In this document: positions 37,518 to 46,803 of the stretch, piece after piece | Layout: each line of letters begins with the position of its first letter | Position numbering within the stretch: position 1 is the stretch's first letter | Origin: Chromohalobacter nigrandesensis | GTDB taxonomy: Bacteria > Pseudomonadota > Gammaproteobacteria > Pseudomonadales > Halomonadaceae | Length of the DNA: 64,000 nucleotides | Direction: 5' to 3' | Assembly (NCBI RefSeq): GCF_023061285.1 | Contig: NZ_JAKGAM010000009.1 | Location: 62,001 to 126,000 of the forward strand | Translations under genes and position numbers: made by a program | Notes under the pieces: model-generated | What the model was told of the DNA's origin: nothing | Database searches by the model: none | The model's input: the letters and a program-made list of their open reading frames with translations, nothing else

Positions 37518-39731
37518 TCAAGCAGGCATATCGTTGGCCATGCGCAGCGCTTGCCGCGACGAGGTGATGATGGGACGCAGCATGGTCCATTGGCGGCCAG
37601 CTTCCTCCGAATCTGCCTGGCGTGCCGCGCGCTCCAGGCAGTCGCTGTCGCGCACCAGGCGCATCAAGGCCAGTGACGACGATTCACCCTTGAGGCGATG
37701 TGCCAGCTCGGCCGTACGTGTCATGTCCGCGTCGGCGATGGCCGCCTCGAGTGCCGCCTCCAACACCCGCGACTGATACTGCCAGGCGGCCACCAACGCA
37801 CTGCGTTGCGCTGCGCCCAACGTCTCACCGAGCGTCGCAAATTCCTGGCGATCGAGAAGCGCCGGTCGCGTATCCGCCGACTCAGCCACAGCAGAGGGCC
37901 GGTTATGGTCAGGCGTGATCGCTTCTTGCGGATCGCGTACGCCGAAACGCACCAGAATATCGACCAGCACCTGCTGGCGTATGGGCTTCGTCAACACCTC
38001 CGCCATGCCGGAGGCCAGGGCCCGTTGGTGCTCCTGAGTGGTGACACTCGCGGTCATCGCGACCAATGGAGTGGCCTGGTTGGGGCCGTGCTGAGCGAGA
38101 ATTCGCCGCGCCGTCTCCGGCCCATCGAGCGAGGGCATGCGAATATCCAGGAAAATCAAGGCGAACGGCGTGTGCTCGGTCAGCGCCAAGGCAGCCTCGC
38201 CACTCTCGGCGACACTCACCGTATGCCCGAGACGCTCGAGCATGGCCACGGCCACCTGGCGATTGACGGGATTATCCTCGATCACCAGCAGCGGCGCGGT
38301 ACGTGCCGCCGTCGCGTTCCAAGTTTCTCCTGACGGAATGTATGTTTCCCCATTCTCGCCGTCACGCGGCAATGGCAGCTCGAACCAGAAGCGGCTGCCC
38401 TCATCGACCGGACTCGAGACGCCGATACGTCCCTGCATAGCTTCCACCAGTCGCTTGCTGATCGCCAGGCCCAGGCCGGTCCCGCCCTGCGTGGCGCCCC
38501 CCTGGTAAAAGGGCTGGAACAAGCGTTCGCGATCCACATCGTGGATGCCGCAACCGGTGTCGCTTACCTCGAAATGTATCCAATCGCCGCGCATGGGCTT
38601 GACGATCAACGTCACATTGCCTTGCCGCGTAAACTTGAGCGCGTTGGAGAGCAAGTTGAGCAATATCTGACGCAAGCGTCCCACATCGCCTACCAGGCGT
38701 TCGGGGACCGCAGGCGAGACGACACTCGCAAACTCGACATGCGTGGCGCGCGGCTCCAGCAGCCGCATCAAGGACGCAACCAACTCGGAGAGCGAAAACG
38801 TCTCGTGCTCGATATCCAGATGCCCGGCTTCGATCTTGGAAAAATCCAGCAGATCGCTGATCAACGCCAGCAGCTGTGAACCGCTATCGTGGATGGTTTC
38901 GACATATTGATCCGAGGTCTCATCCAGCTCGCGCTCGCTCAGCAGCTCCGTCATGCCCAGCACACCGTTGAGCGGCGTGCGTATCTCATGGCTGACGGTA
39001 GCCAGGAAGTCCGACTTGGCCTGGTTCGCAGACTCGGCATGACGCGCGGTCTCCTGAAGCTCCTGGCTCAGATGCTCCAATGCCCGTCGCGCCGCAATAT
39101 TCTCTCCCGCTTCCTGGAACAGGAAGCGGATCACCAGCACGGTGGCGCCGCACATCAACAGGATCAACGCCAGCAAGGCCGCATACAGCGCCAATTGCAC
39201 CTCGCGCTCACGCGTCTTGGATTCGGCGAGATAGGCGTTGACCGACACGACGAGGCGCTCGCTGAGGCCGCTCAACGTTTTCAGGCGCTCTTCCAGAGAG
39301 CTCAGATCGGGCGATGCTGTGGACATACGCGAAAGGGCGGCATCAAGTGCATCGCTACGCGACAGGATCTCCGGTAGCAATGCTCGCGCCTCGGGCAGCG
39401 ACTGGAATAGCGCGGCGATTTCACCCTCGCGCAGCAGATTGATACGGCTATACAGCAGCTCGAAGCGCATGCGCACGTCATCGAATTCGCTCGGATTCTG
39501 TTCGGCCTGCAAGACGGCATTGCGCATCTGGATGGTTTCCCGGTCCAGCTTGTAGGCCGCCCAGGCGGCGTCGCCGGCAACGCTCTTGGCCAGGACTTCC
39601 TGTCGCCAGATGATCAAGCTGACCACCACCAAAGCGGCGACGAAAAACAGGGTCGCCGCACAGGCCCCAAGCTTGAGCCGTAGCGGCAAGCGCGACACGA
39701 GGTGGATGCGGGAACGCCAGGCCATCATCAT
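37518..39731 (-). CDS. Hybrid sensor histidine kinase (HK-REC-HPt)
   Basis: A 737-residue inner-membrane protein. TM1 at 22-43, a periplasmic helical domain at 44-178, TM2 at 179-204, then HisKA with H248 in [10 protein letters not shown], HATPase (N, G1 and G2 boxes [27 protein letters not shown]), REC with phospho-Asp at about 527 ([10 protein letters not shown]), and HPt with the His in HRLKGESS (about 679). It is a complete phosphorelay lacking only an output regulator, which is not encoded in this window. Its ATG overlaps the stop of the SUOX-fold protein gene as ATGA, suggesting that the periplasmic protein is its signal partner. The ligand is unknown. Confidence 0.9.
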   Translation of the reverse strand: MMMAWRSRIHLVSRLPLRLKLGACAATLFFVAALVVVSLIIWRQEVLAKSVAGDAAWAAYKLDRETIQMRNAVLQAEQNPSEFDDVRMRFELLYSRINLLREGEIAALFQSLPEARALLPEILSRSDALDAALSRMSTASPDLSSLEERLKTLSGLSERLVVSVNAYLAESKTREREVQLALYAALLALILLMCGATVLVIRFLFQEAGENIAARRALEHLSQELQETARHAESANQAKSDFLATVSHEIRTPLNGVLGMTELLSERELDETSDQYVETIHDSGSQLLALISDLLDFSKIEAGHLDIEHETFSLSELVASLMRLLEPRATHVEFASVVSPAVPERLVGDVGRLRQILLNLLSNALKFTRQGNVTLIVKPMRGDWIHFEVSDTGCGIHDVDRERLFQPFYQGGATQGGTGLGLAISKRLVEAMQGRIGVSSPVDEGSRFWFELPLPRDGENGETYIPSGETWNATAARTAPLLVIEDNPVNRQVAVAMLERLGHTVSVAESGEAALALTEHTPFALIFLDIRMPSLDGPETARRILAQHGPNQATPLVAMTASVTTQEHQRALASGMAEVLTKPIRQQVLVDILVRFGVRDPQEAITPDHNRPSAVAESADTRPALLDRQEFATLGETLGAAQRSALVAAWQYQSRVLEAALEAAIADADMTRTAELAHRLKGESSSLALMRLVRDSDCLERAARQADSEEAGRQWTMLRPIITSSRQALRMANDMPA

Positions 39732-40258
39732 TCCACGACAATGTGCGTGACCTGCCAGACCGAGCGGAAGCGCACTTCTTCAGTCTGCAGTTCGGAATGA
39801 TCATCGAAAGGATAGAGCACGAACAGCGGGCCGTACTCACGCACCGGCATCGGCTCGCCGTCGCGCTGCATGGCCAAAATCACGTCATACTGCTCTGCCT
39901 CGGCCAGCGGTACGTCGGCAGCGAAATCATTCAACGCGACGACGTGCAGCGAATCGCCGTGAGCGCCGACCGCCTCATAGATCGCGCCCAGCAAAGGGCC
40001 TTCGAAGCGCGACACGCCCTCGGTCCAGGGGGTATGCGTGACGATGGTGCTCTGCGGCAATTCCTGAAGCATGGCGCGGTCGAAGCGTGCCACACCATCA
40101 CCATTGGTACGCGAGATATCCCCTTCCACGGTCAACATGACGTCTCCTTCGGGAGCCGGCAATGGGTGAGCATGTACCGCCGAAGCGCCGATCATGAGCA
40201 AAAAGAAGCCCAGTCCGCCCATCATGCCTCGGCGCCCGAGGCATTGCCTCAGCGTCAT
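39728..40258 (-). CDS. Periplasmic protein with molybdopterin-binding (SUOX-like) domain, Cys-less
   Basis: A 176-residue exported protein with a signal peptide ending in ASAVHA (about residue 29). The mature domain resembles the small oxidoreductase molybdopterin-binding family (GDVMLTVEGDIS at the start, FEGPLLGAIYEAVGAHGDSLHVVALNDFAADVPLAE in two parts, PLFVLYPFDD). It has no cysteine after the signal, so the usual molybdenum-ligating Cys of sulfite-oxidase folds is missing. It is therefore more likely a binding or sensory protein than an enzyme. It is translationally coupled to the hybrid kinase gene and lies 134 bp after the MOSC gene. Confidence 0.78.
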   Translation of the reverse strand: MTLRQCLGRRGMMGGLGFFLLMIGASAVHAHPLPAPEGDVMLTVEGDISRTNGDGVARFDRAMLQELPQSTIVTHTPWTEGVSRFEGPLLGAIYEAVGAHGDSLHVVALNDFAADVPLAEAEQYDVILAMQRDGEPMPVREYGPLFVLYPFDDHSELQTEEVRFRSVWQVTHIVVE

Positions 40259-40392
40259 CAAGCCCCCCATGATTAGCCGTTCCCATCCGAGTGCGAGCAA
40301 AAACATCATACCGCCATCAATGACCCTACCACTGCAAAAGGGCACTTGCATGCCATGCGCAGTCGCCGAGTAACCTGGCTGATCCATCTTCG

Positions 40393-41184
40393 TCACTCCA
40401 GTACCTCGAGACGATCATGACGCGTGACACAGCCTTCGTTTTCGGCAATCAGGTTCTGTCCGAAATACACCTTGCCGCCCTCGCCGCGCCGGTAACCGGC
40501 GAGCGTACGCAGGGGTTCACGGCCCTCCTTGAACGTGCCCGTGGCGGGATCGACGCTGACCATCGCGCAGCGAGCGCAAGGCTTGTCGACGCGGAACACG
40601 ACCTCGCCCAGGCGGATGCGTCGCCACTCATCCTCGGCATACGCCGAGGTACCGGCGATTACCAGATTGGGGCGAAACTGCGCCATGCGATGCTGCTCAG
40701 CAGTACGCGTGTTGAGATCGGCCAACGAGGCCTCGGAGATCAATAACAGCGGATAGCCGTCGGCAAAGCTGACGCGTTGTTCGATGGAGCGCCGATAGCG
40801 CGGGGACTGATCGCCCAGCCACAACAATCGTGCGGGCTCTCCCGCCGCTTCGCTGAACCAGGCGTCGAGGCGCGCATGCGTGGTCCAGGCATCGAAGTCG
40901 TCGGCCCATACCGTGGTGGCGAAGGTCGTCAGATCGAAGGCGCCCACCGCCAGTTCCAGCGCCGGCAATTCGGGATGCGACAGGCTCAACGCCTGACCGT
41001 CGAACGTCGCGGTTACGCGCTGTAGTTGAGGATGCGTGCGGGCCGTCAGAAAAGTGCCATCGGGCTTGGCAACCATGAAACGCCGATCGCCTACTATCCC
41101 TTCCATACCGACCCATGCCGATTCTTGCATGCGTCCCGCAGTGGATTTGATGGGATAAAGATGAATCGCGGACAGCGTCGCCAT
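40393..41184 (-). CDS. MOSC domain protein, YcbX-like
   Basis: A 263-residue cytosolic protein. MOSC N-terminal beta-barrel (IHLYPIKSTAGRMQES, GDRRFMVAKPDG) followed by the MOSC domain with the conserved Cys region DKPCARCAMVSVDPATGTF (about 200-218). E. coli YcbX uses Moco and a ferredoxin domain to reduce N-hydroxylated bases; this protein is shorter (263 against 369) and lacks the C-terminal 2Fe-2S ferredoxin domain. Electrons would therefore come from a separate carrier. The start MATLSAIHLYP at 41184 is chosen by homology. It may head a transcript with the two genes downstream. Confidence 0.85.
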   Translation of the reverse strand: MATLSAIHLYPIKSTAGRMQESAWVGMEGIVGDRRFMVAKPDGTFLTARTHPQLQRVTATFDGQALSLSHPELPALELAVGAFDLTTFATTVWADDFDAWTTHARLDAWFSEAAGEPARLLWLGDQSPRYRRSIEQRVSFADGYPLLLISEASLADLNTRTAEQHRMAQFRPNLVIAGTSAYAEDEWRRIRLGEVVFRVDKPCARCAMVSVDPATGTFKEGREPLRTLAGYRRGEGGKVYFGQNLIAENEGCVTRHDRLEVLE

Positions 41185-41337
41185 GGCAGCCTCATTGGGA
41201 GTCTGAGAAATTGTGAGGGTATTTTTGAGCATTGTCGCAAAAAATACTGACTGCCGCCTCGATAGTGACACGCCATTGACCCTTCCGGGTGCTCACTCCG
41301 AGGCGATGGCATAGCCAATGCAGGCAACGGCCGTCAT

Positions 41338-41373
41338 CAAAAGCGCCCGCCTCTTGCGAAGCGGGCGCATTTT
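41338..41373 (-). terminator. Rho-independent terminator after the TRAP operon
   Basis: An 8-bp stem GCGCCCGC/GCGGGCGC (41343-41350 with 41361-41368) flanked by AAAA on the left and TTTT on the right, so it can work in both directions. It lies 32 bp past the TRAP permease stop. Confidence 0.88.
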
Positions 41374-41404
41374 GTTGCACCACGTACCGACACGATGAGG
41401 CCGT

Positions 41405-44002
41405 TTACGTCGTGGCGTCGGCGTGCCGGCTCGGTGTCGGCCGCCTGCGGCGTTGCAGCCAGACGACGAGTGCGAATACCGCCAGTCCCGGTATCCACAT
41501 CCATTCCTTCGGCCAGCGTTCGACGGGCGCACGGATCGACACGATCTCTTGATCGAAATCGAAGCCCAATTCTTCTGCCTGGCTATCGAAATCGGTCATG
41601 TCGACCAGCGTCTTGCCGTCCTCCTGCATCAGGGTCAGCCCCAGGTTCTGCATGCGCTCGGCACCAGTATCGCCGTCCGGGGCCGGCACCAGCATCACGA
41701 AGCTGGTCGGTGACCCATAAGCATCGAGACCATCGACACGAACACGCAGATTGCTGTCGTCGTCGATGGCGCCCAACGCTTGTTCGAACTGCGCGGGCGG
41801 GATGTCACGATACGGATCGTGAATCATGTCCATCCAGAACCCGGGCCGGAATAGCGTGAAAGCCACCAGCAGCAGCAACAGACTCTCGTACCAGCGGCTT
41901 CTCACCACCATGTAGCCCTGCGTGGCGGCGGCGAAGATCAGCATCGCCCCCGTCGCCACCACGAAGATCAGTATCCCGTGCCACCAGTTCACATCGATCA
42001 ACAGCAGGTCGGTATTGAAGATGAACAGGAATGGTAGCGCCGCCGTGCGCAAGCTGTAATAAAACGCCTGGAAACCAGTGCGAATGGGATCGGCCCCGGA
42101 AATCGCTGCAGCAGCGAAGGAGGCCAACCCTACCGGGGGCGTCACATCGGCCATGATGCCGAAATAGAAGACGAACAGATGCACCGCGATCAACGGTACG
42201 ATCAAGCCATTCTGCTCACCCAACTGGACGATGACCGGCGCCAGCAGCGCGGACACCACGATATAGTTAGCCGTGGTCGGCAGGCCCATGCCCAGAATCA
42301 GGCTCAGTACCGCCGTCAGCATGAGCATCAGCAACAGGTTGCCCATCGACAGTGTCTCGACCAACCCGGCCAACACCAGACCCACCCCGGTCTGGGAGAC
42401 GGCGCCGACAATGATCCCCGCCGCCGCCGTGGCGATGCCGATACCGATCATGTTGCGCGCGCCGTCGATCAAGCCTGCCCAGAGATCGATGAAGCCACGC
42501 TTCACTTCACGACCCAGTTCGCCGCGACCGCGGAAGAACGCCTCCAGCGGGCGCTGGGTCAAGATGATGGCGATCATCAGCACGGTGGCCCAGAAGGCCG
42601 AAAGCCCTGGCGACAAGCGCTCTACCATCAGGCACCACACCAGCACCACGACGGGCAGCAGGAAATAGAGCCCCACCATCACCGTGGGCCGCGTTTGCGG
42701 CAATACCGTGATGTCGGTACTCGCATCGTCCTTCTCGAGTTCGGGATAGCGCGACCCCAGCTTGAGCAGCGCCACGTAGATCACTGCCAGCCCCACGGCG
42801 GCTACCCATGGCATGGCCTCACCCAGCACCGGTTTGAGCCACCCCAAGCCGTAATACACGATCAGCGCCAAGGCCATGAGTCCAACCAGCCCGGTCAAGA
42901 AGCCGACTATTTTCTGTAGCCACGGGCGCACGGGATTGCTGCTTTCAAGCCCGCGCATATTGGCCTTGAGCGCCTCGAGGTGAACGATATAGATCAATGC
43001 GATATAGGAGATCAGCGCCGGCAGGAAGGCATGCTTGATGACCTCGACATAGGAAATGCCCACATACTCGACCATCAAGAACGCTGCAGCCCCCATCACC
43101 GGCGGCATGATCTGCCCGTTGACCGATGAGGACACCTCGACCGCACCGGCCTTGGTGGAGCTGAAGCCGACACGCTTCATCATGGGAATGGTAAAAGTAC
43201 CGGTGGTCACGGTATTGGCAATCGAGGAGCCCGAGATAATGCCGGTCATGCCCGAGGCGACGACCGCCGCCTTGGCCGGACCGCCGCGATAGTGGCCCAG
43301 CATCGAAAACGCCATCTTGATGAAATAATTGCCGGCTCCCGCCTTATCCAGCAAGGCACCGAACAAGACGAACAGGAACACGAAGCTGGTCGATACCCCC
43401 AAGGCGATGCCGAACACGCCTTGCGACGTCAACCACTGATGATTGACCAGACCATAGAGACTCACCCCGCGATGCGCCAGCATCCCCGGCATGTAAGGGC
43501 CGGCCAAGGAATAGACGATGAACACCATCGCCACGATCATCAACGGTGGCCCTAACGCGCGCCGCGTGGCCTCGAGCAACAGCACCAGACCGATCACACC
43601 GATGATGACGTCCTGCAAAATCGGCGCGCCGGGGCGCTGTGAAAGCTGCTCGTAAAAGAAATACATGTAGGACGCCGCGAAGGTGCCCACCAAGGCCAAT
43701 CCCCAGTCCAATAACGGCACTCTGCCACGCGGTGAGCGCTTGAAGGCCGGGTAGGACATGAACGCCAGGAAGATGGCAAAGGCCAGATGGATGGAACGTG
43801 CCTCCGTGGCACTGAACACCCCAAAGCCGAATACGAAGGGTAAGGGCGAAGCGATCCAGAGCTGGAACAACGACCAGATCGCCGCCACACTCAGCAACAA
43901 CTTGCCAACCGGTCCGACAGGCTTGCGGGCTCCGGTCTCGTTGGCGGCCAGTTCCTCAAGCTCGGCGTTACGTGTAGACGCCGTCGACTTATCGTCTTGC
44001 AT
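41405..44002 (-). CDS. TRAP transporter permease, fused DctQ-DctM with DUF3394 tail
   Basis: An 865-residue inner-membrane protein combining the small four-helix and large twelve-helix TRAP permease parts, as is usual with TAXI-type binding proteins. GMTGIISGSSIANTVTTGTFTIPMMKR (in two parts) and LGMGLPTTANYIVVSALLAP are the DctM signatures. The last roughly 150 residues form a soluble DUF3394-type domain between two helices (about 705-845). It is driven by ion gradients; the substrate is probably a carboxylate but cannot be read from sequence. The binding protein gene lies 157 bp upstream. Confidence 0.92.
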   Translation of the reverse strand: MQDDKSTASTRNAELEELAANETGARKPVGPVGKLLLSVAAIWSLFQLWIASPLPFVFGFGVFSATEARSIHLAFAIFLAFMSYPAFKRSPRGRVPLLDWGLALVGTFAASYMYFFYEQLSQRPGAPILQDVIIGVIGLVLLLEATRRALGPPLMIVAMVFIVYSLAGPYMPGMLAHRGVSLYGLVNHQWLTSQGVFGIALGVSTSFVFLFVLFGALLDKAGAGNYFIKMAFSMLGHYRGGPAKAAVVASGMTGIISGSSIANTVTTGTFTIPMMKRVGFSSTKAGAVEVSSSVNGQIMPPVMGAAAFLMVEYVGISYVEVIKHAFLPALISYIALIYIVHLEALKANMRGLESSNPVRPWLQKIVGFLTGLVGLMALALIVYYGLGWLKPVLGEAMPWVAAVGLAVIYVALLKLGSRYPELEKDDASTDITVLPQTRPTVMVGLYFLLPVVVLVWCLMVERLSPGLSAFWATVLMIAIILTQRPLEAFFRGRGELGREVKRGFIDLWAGLIDGARNMIGIGIATAAAGIIVGAVSQTGVGLVLAGLVETLSMGNLLLMLMLTAVLSLILGMGLPTTANYIVVSALLAPVIVQLGEQNGLIVPLIAVHLFVFYFGIMADVTPPVGLASFAAAAISGADPIRTGFQAFYYSLRTAALPFLFIFNTDLLLIDVNWWHGILIFVVATGAMLIFAAATQGYMVVRSRWYESLLLLLVAFTLFRPGFWMDMIHDPYRDIPPAQFEQALGAIDDDSNLRVRVDGLDAYGSPTSFVMLVPAPDGDTGAERMQNLGLTLMQEDGKTLVDMTDFDSQAEELGFDFDQEIVSIRAPVERWPKEWMWIPGLAVFALVVWLQRRRRPTPSRHADATT

Positions 44003-44103
44003 ATTATTGTCCCGGTAGTGTTAATCAGGGCCCACAAAGCGCGCCCTGACCGACAAAAACATCACGGCCGTTTGTTGCGTTCGCTACCGCGTGGCCAGAA
44101 CCA

Positions 44104-44136
44104 ACGATGCGCGGCGCCGAAGCGGCCGCGCATCGT
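44104..44136 (-). terminator. Intercistronic hairpin between TAXI protein and TRAP permease genes
   Basis: A perfect 12-bp stem (44104-44115 with 44125-44136, ACGATGCGCGGC/GCCGCGCATCGT) with a 9-base loop and no T-run. Placed in the 157-bp gap, it probably lowers permease expression relative to the binding protein or stabilises the upstream mRNA. Confidence 0.6.
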
Positions 44137-44159
44137 CTAGTACGACATCAAGCTAACGC

Positions 44160-45137
44160 TTACAACCAGCCACGCTCTTCATAATAGCGCTTGGCGCCAT
44201 CATGCAGCGGCGCGGAGAGACCGTCGGAAATCATTTCTTCCGGTTCCAGATTGGCGAAAGCCGGGTGCAGACGCTTGAAACGGTCGAAGTTGTCGAATAC
44301 CGCCTTGACTACTTCATAGACGACATCGTCATCCACTTTGGAAGAAGTCACGAAAGTGGCCTTGACGCCAAAGGTCTCGACATCATCGTCATTGCCCTTG
44401 TACATGCCGCCGGGAATGACCGACTTGGCGTAGTACGGATACTCCTCGACCAGGCCATCCACCGCGTCGTCGTTCAACGGTACGAGGTTGGCATCCACGG
44501 TCGTGGTAGCTTCCTGAATCGCGCCATTGGGGTGACCGACCACGTACGCCATGGCATCGATGTTGTTATCCGCCAGCGCCGAGGCCATTTCAGAAGCGCC
44601 CAGTTCGGAGGCCATCGAGAACACGTCAGTATCCCAGCCTTCGGCGTCCATCAGCACTTCCATGGTGGCACGCTGACCGGAGCCCGGGTTGCCGATGTTG
44701 ACGCGCTTGCCCTTGAGATCCTCGATACCGTTAATATCGGCATCCTTGCGCGCCAGAACGGTCAACGGTTCGCCGTGCACGGAAAATACCGCACGCAGGT
44801 CTTCCATCGGCTCCTTGAAGTCACCCTCGCCGTTGTAAGCACGATATTGTACGTCGGACTGCGCGACCCCCATGCTCAGCTCATCGGACTTGATGCCGTT
44901 GATGTTGGCCACGCTGCCACCGGTGGACGGCGCGTTACAGCGAATATTGGTGTCCTCCGAGTTGCGGTTGACCAGACGACAGACCGACTGACCCACCACG
45001 TAGTAGACCCCTGTCTGTCCACCGGTCCCGATGGTGACGAAGCGCTCCTGATCCTGAGCCATCGCCGGCGTCGATAGCGCGGCGGCACCCAAAAGGGCCC
45101 CAGAGAATAACGCAGCGGTAAAAGCGTAACGTTTCAT
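44160..45137 (-). CDS. TAXI family TRAP transporter solute-binding protein
   Basis: A 325-residue periplasmic protein with a signal peptide cleaved after AMA (about residue 27). The TAXI signature FVTIGTGGQTGVYYVVGQSVCRLVNR begins the mature part, and GKRVNIGNPGSGQRATMEVLM is also conserved. It delivers substrate to the fused permease downstream. AAAGAGG precedes the ATG. The mature protein is clearly acidic (many Asp/Glu), as expected in a halophile. Ligand unknown; glutamate and related acids are known for some members. Confidence 0.93.
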   Translation of the reverse strand: MKRYAFTAALFSGALLGAAALSTPAMAQDQERFVTIGTGGQTGVYYVVGQSVCRLVNRNSEDTNIRCNAPSTGGSVANINGIKSDELSMGVAQSDVQYRAYNGEGDFKEPMEDLRAVFSVHGEPLTVLARKDADINGIEDLKGKRVNIGNPGSGQRATMEVLMDAEGWDTDVFSMASELGASEMASALADNNIDAMAYVVGHPNGAIQEATTTVDANLVPLNDDAVDGLVEEYPYYAKSVIPGGMYKGNDDDVETFGVKATFVTSSKVDDDVVYEVVKAVFDNFDRFKRLHPAFANLEPEEMISDGLSAPLHDGAKRYYEERGWL

Positions 45138-45387
45138 GCATGCACCTCTTTGACATTATTTTGACGAACCAGCCGCGGAGCCAATGCCCGCGCCAGTTAC
45201 AGGGAGCGACCTGAAGATGACCTCGGCGCGGCCTCTTCAGATGCATTCGGTTCCCTTGCCCTCAGCTTAGGCAATATGTGCCCAAGTCGATAGCCGGCAG
45301 GCATGATAACCGCCCGTTATGCCGACCGGAACAGACGTTTTCCATATCCCGCTGATATTCGACTAACGTCTAACCCAATCCCGACGC

Positions 45388-46212
45388 CTAGCCCGACAAG
45401 ACGGTGAACAACATCTTTAAAGACAACGCCATCAAGACGAACGCGAAGATGCGCTTGAGTGCGGACACGGGCAGACGGTGGGCAAGCCGGGCGCCCAGTG
45501 GCGCAGTGAAGAAACTCACGCCCGACATCAGAATCACCGCCGGCCAGTAGACGAATCCCAGCGTTCCCACCGGCAACCCCGGCTCTCCCCAGCCGTTGAT
45601 CAGATAGCCGACCGCTCCCGCCAGCGCGATCGGCAGTCCTACCGCCGCAGAGGTGCCGATCGCACGCCGCATGGAGACGTTGCACCAGGTGAGAAACGGC
45701 ACCGTCAACGAACCACCCCCGATGGCGACCAGAGCGGAGATACCGCCGATACCCAGCCCCACACCCGAGACGCCCCAGGCCCCCGGCAAGGTCCGCGATG
45801 GCTGAGGCTTGAGATTGATCAGCATCTGTAACGACACGAAGGCCATGAAACAGGCAAAGAAGATGGCCAACCCCGACGTCGGCACGTGGGACGCCAGGAA
45901 TGTACCCAGAAACGTTCCCACTAGAATGCCCGGCGTGATAGAGCGCACCACTGACCACACCACCCCGCCGCGACGATGATGCGCGCGCAGGCTCGCCAGC
46001 GAGGTGGGCACGATGGCGGCCAGCGACGTCCCCAGTGCCACATGTACCAGGGTGTCATGCGGAAAGCCCTGCAAGGCGAACAGCGACGTCAGTAGCGGCA
46101 CCATGATGCCACCACCGCCGACCCCCAGCAGGCCGGCGAAGATACCCACCACCCCGCCCAAAGCCAGATAAGCCAACCACCATATCGGATCCACGTACTC
46201 ACTCCTTGTCAT
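45388..46212 (-). CDS. TauE/SafE family permease
   Basis: A 274-residue membrane protein with about eight helices arranged as two repeats, each starting with a glycine-rich motif (GLLGVGGGGIMVPLL and SALVAIGGGSLTVPFL). The family exports sulfite, sulfoacetate or other organosulfur anions. The start lacks a strong ribosome site. It stands between the TAXI gene and a DUF192 gene on the same strand; no sulfur metabolism gene is adjacent. Confidence 0.88.
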   Translation of the reverse strand: MTRSEYVDPIWWLAYLALGGVVGIFAGLLGVGGGGIMVPLLTSLFALQGFPHDTLVHVALGTSLAAIVPTSLASLRAHHRRGGVVWSVVRSITPGILVGTFLGTFLASHVPTSGLAIFFACFMAFVSLQMLINLKPQPSRTLPGAWGVSGVGLGIGGISALVAIGGGSLTVPFLTWCNVSMRRAIGTSAAVGLPIALAGAVGYLINGWGEPGLPVGTLGFVYWPAVILMSGVSFFTAPLGARLAHRLPVSALKRIFAFVLMALSLKMLFTVLSG

Positions 46213-46246
46213 CGAACATTCGGCGCCACTTCATCGGCCCGTTAAC

Positions 46247-46732
46247 CTAGCGCGGCGATAGCAAGGGCGCGATCGAGAGATGATCGCCCGCCTCAATGCC
46301 GTGTCGACGAAAGTAACCGGCATTGACCTCCAAGGCCGCGCGAAACGGGACCTCGGCCGCATAACTGGGGCACTCGGCGCTGGACTCAGCCTGGCATGGC
46401 CGCATGTGCCGGATGGCGCGTACCTCGCCGTCCGCACCTAAAAAGGCGATATCCAGCGGAATACGCGTGCGGTACATCCAGAACGATGCCTCGGGGGGTT
46501 GCTGGCGGGGATAGACGAATAGCATGCCGGCATCCGGCGCGAGCGTATCTCGATTCATCAGCCCCGTCGCGCGCTCGTCGGCTTGTCTGGCTACCTCCAC
46601 CGACAGCGTCTCGCCGGCAACCTTCAAGGTGGCACGCTCGAGTGTCGAACGCGCCTCGCCGAGCGTCGACGCGAGAGTCAGCACCAACATGGCCAACGCC
46701 ATCATGCCCGACACGTACAATGTCCGTTTCAT
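46247..46732 (-). CDS. Exported DUF192 protein
   Basis: A 161-residue protein with an N-terminal signal (MKRTLYVSGMMALAMLVLTLASTLGEA). The DUF192 domain shows the signature ERATGLMNRDTLAPDAGMLFVYP and FWMYRTRIPLDIAFLGADG. Two Cys (in MRPCQAESSAECPSY) could form a disulfide. DUF192 function is unknown; the fold is a small beta-barrel. It ends 34 bp before the TauE/SafE gene and could be co-transcribed with it. Confidence 0.85.
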   Translation of the reverse strand: MKRTLYVSGMMALAMLVLTLASTLGEARSTLERATLKVAGETLSVEVARQADERATGLMNRDTLAPDAGMLFVYPRQQPPEASFWMYRTRIPLDIAFLGADGEVRAIRHMRPCQAESSAECPSYAAEVPFRAALEVNAGYFRRHGIEAGDHLSIAPLLSPR

Positions 46733-46803
46733 GCGCTATCCTTTTGCGTTCTATCAGCCAGTGCGAATAATGCCTGACGCCACTCGCCTACAAGGACATC
46801 CTC

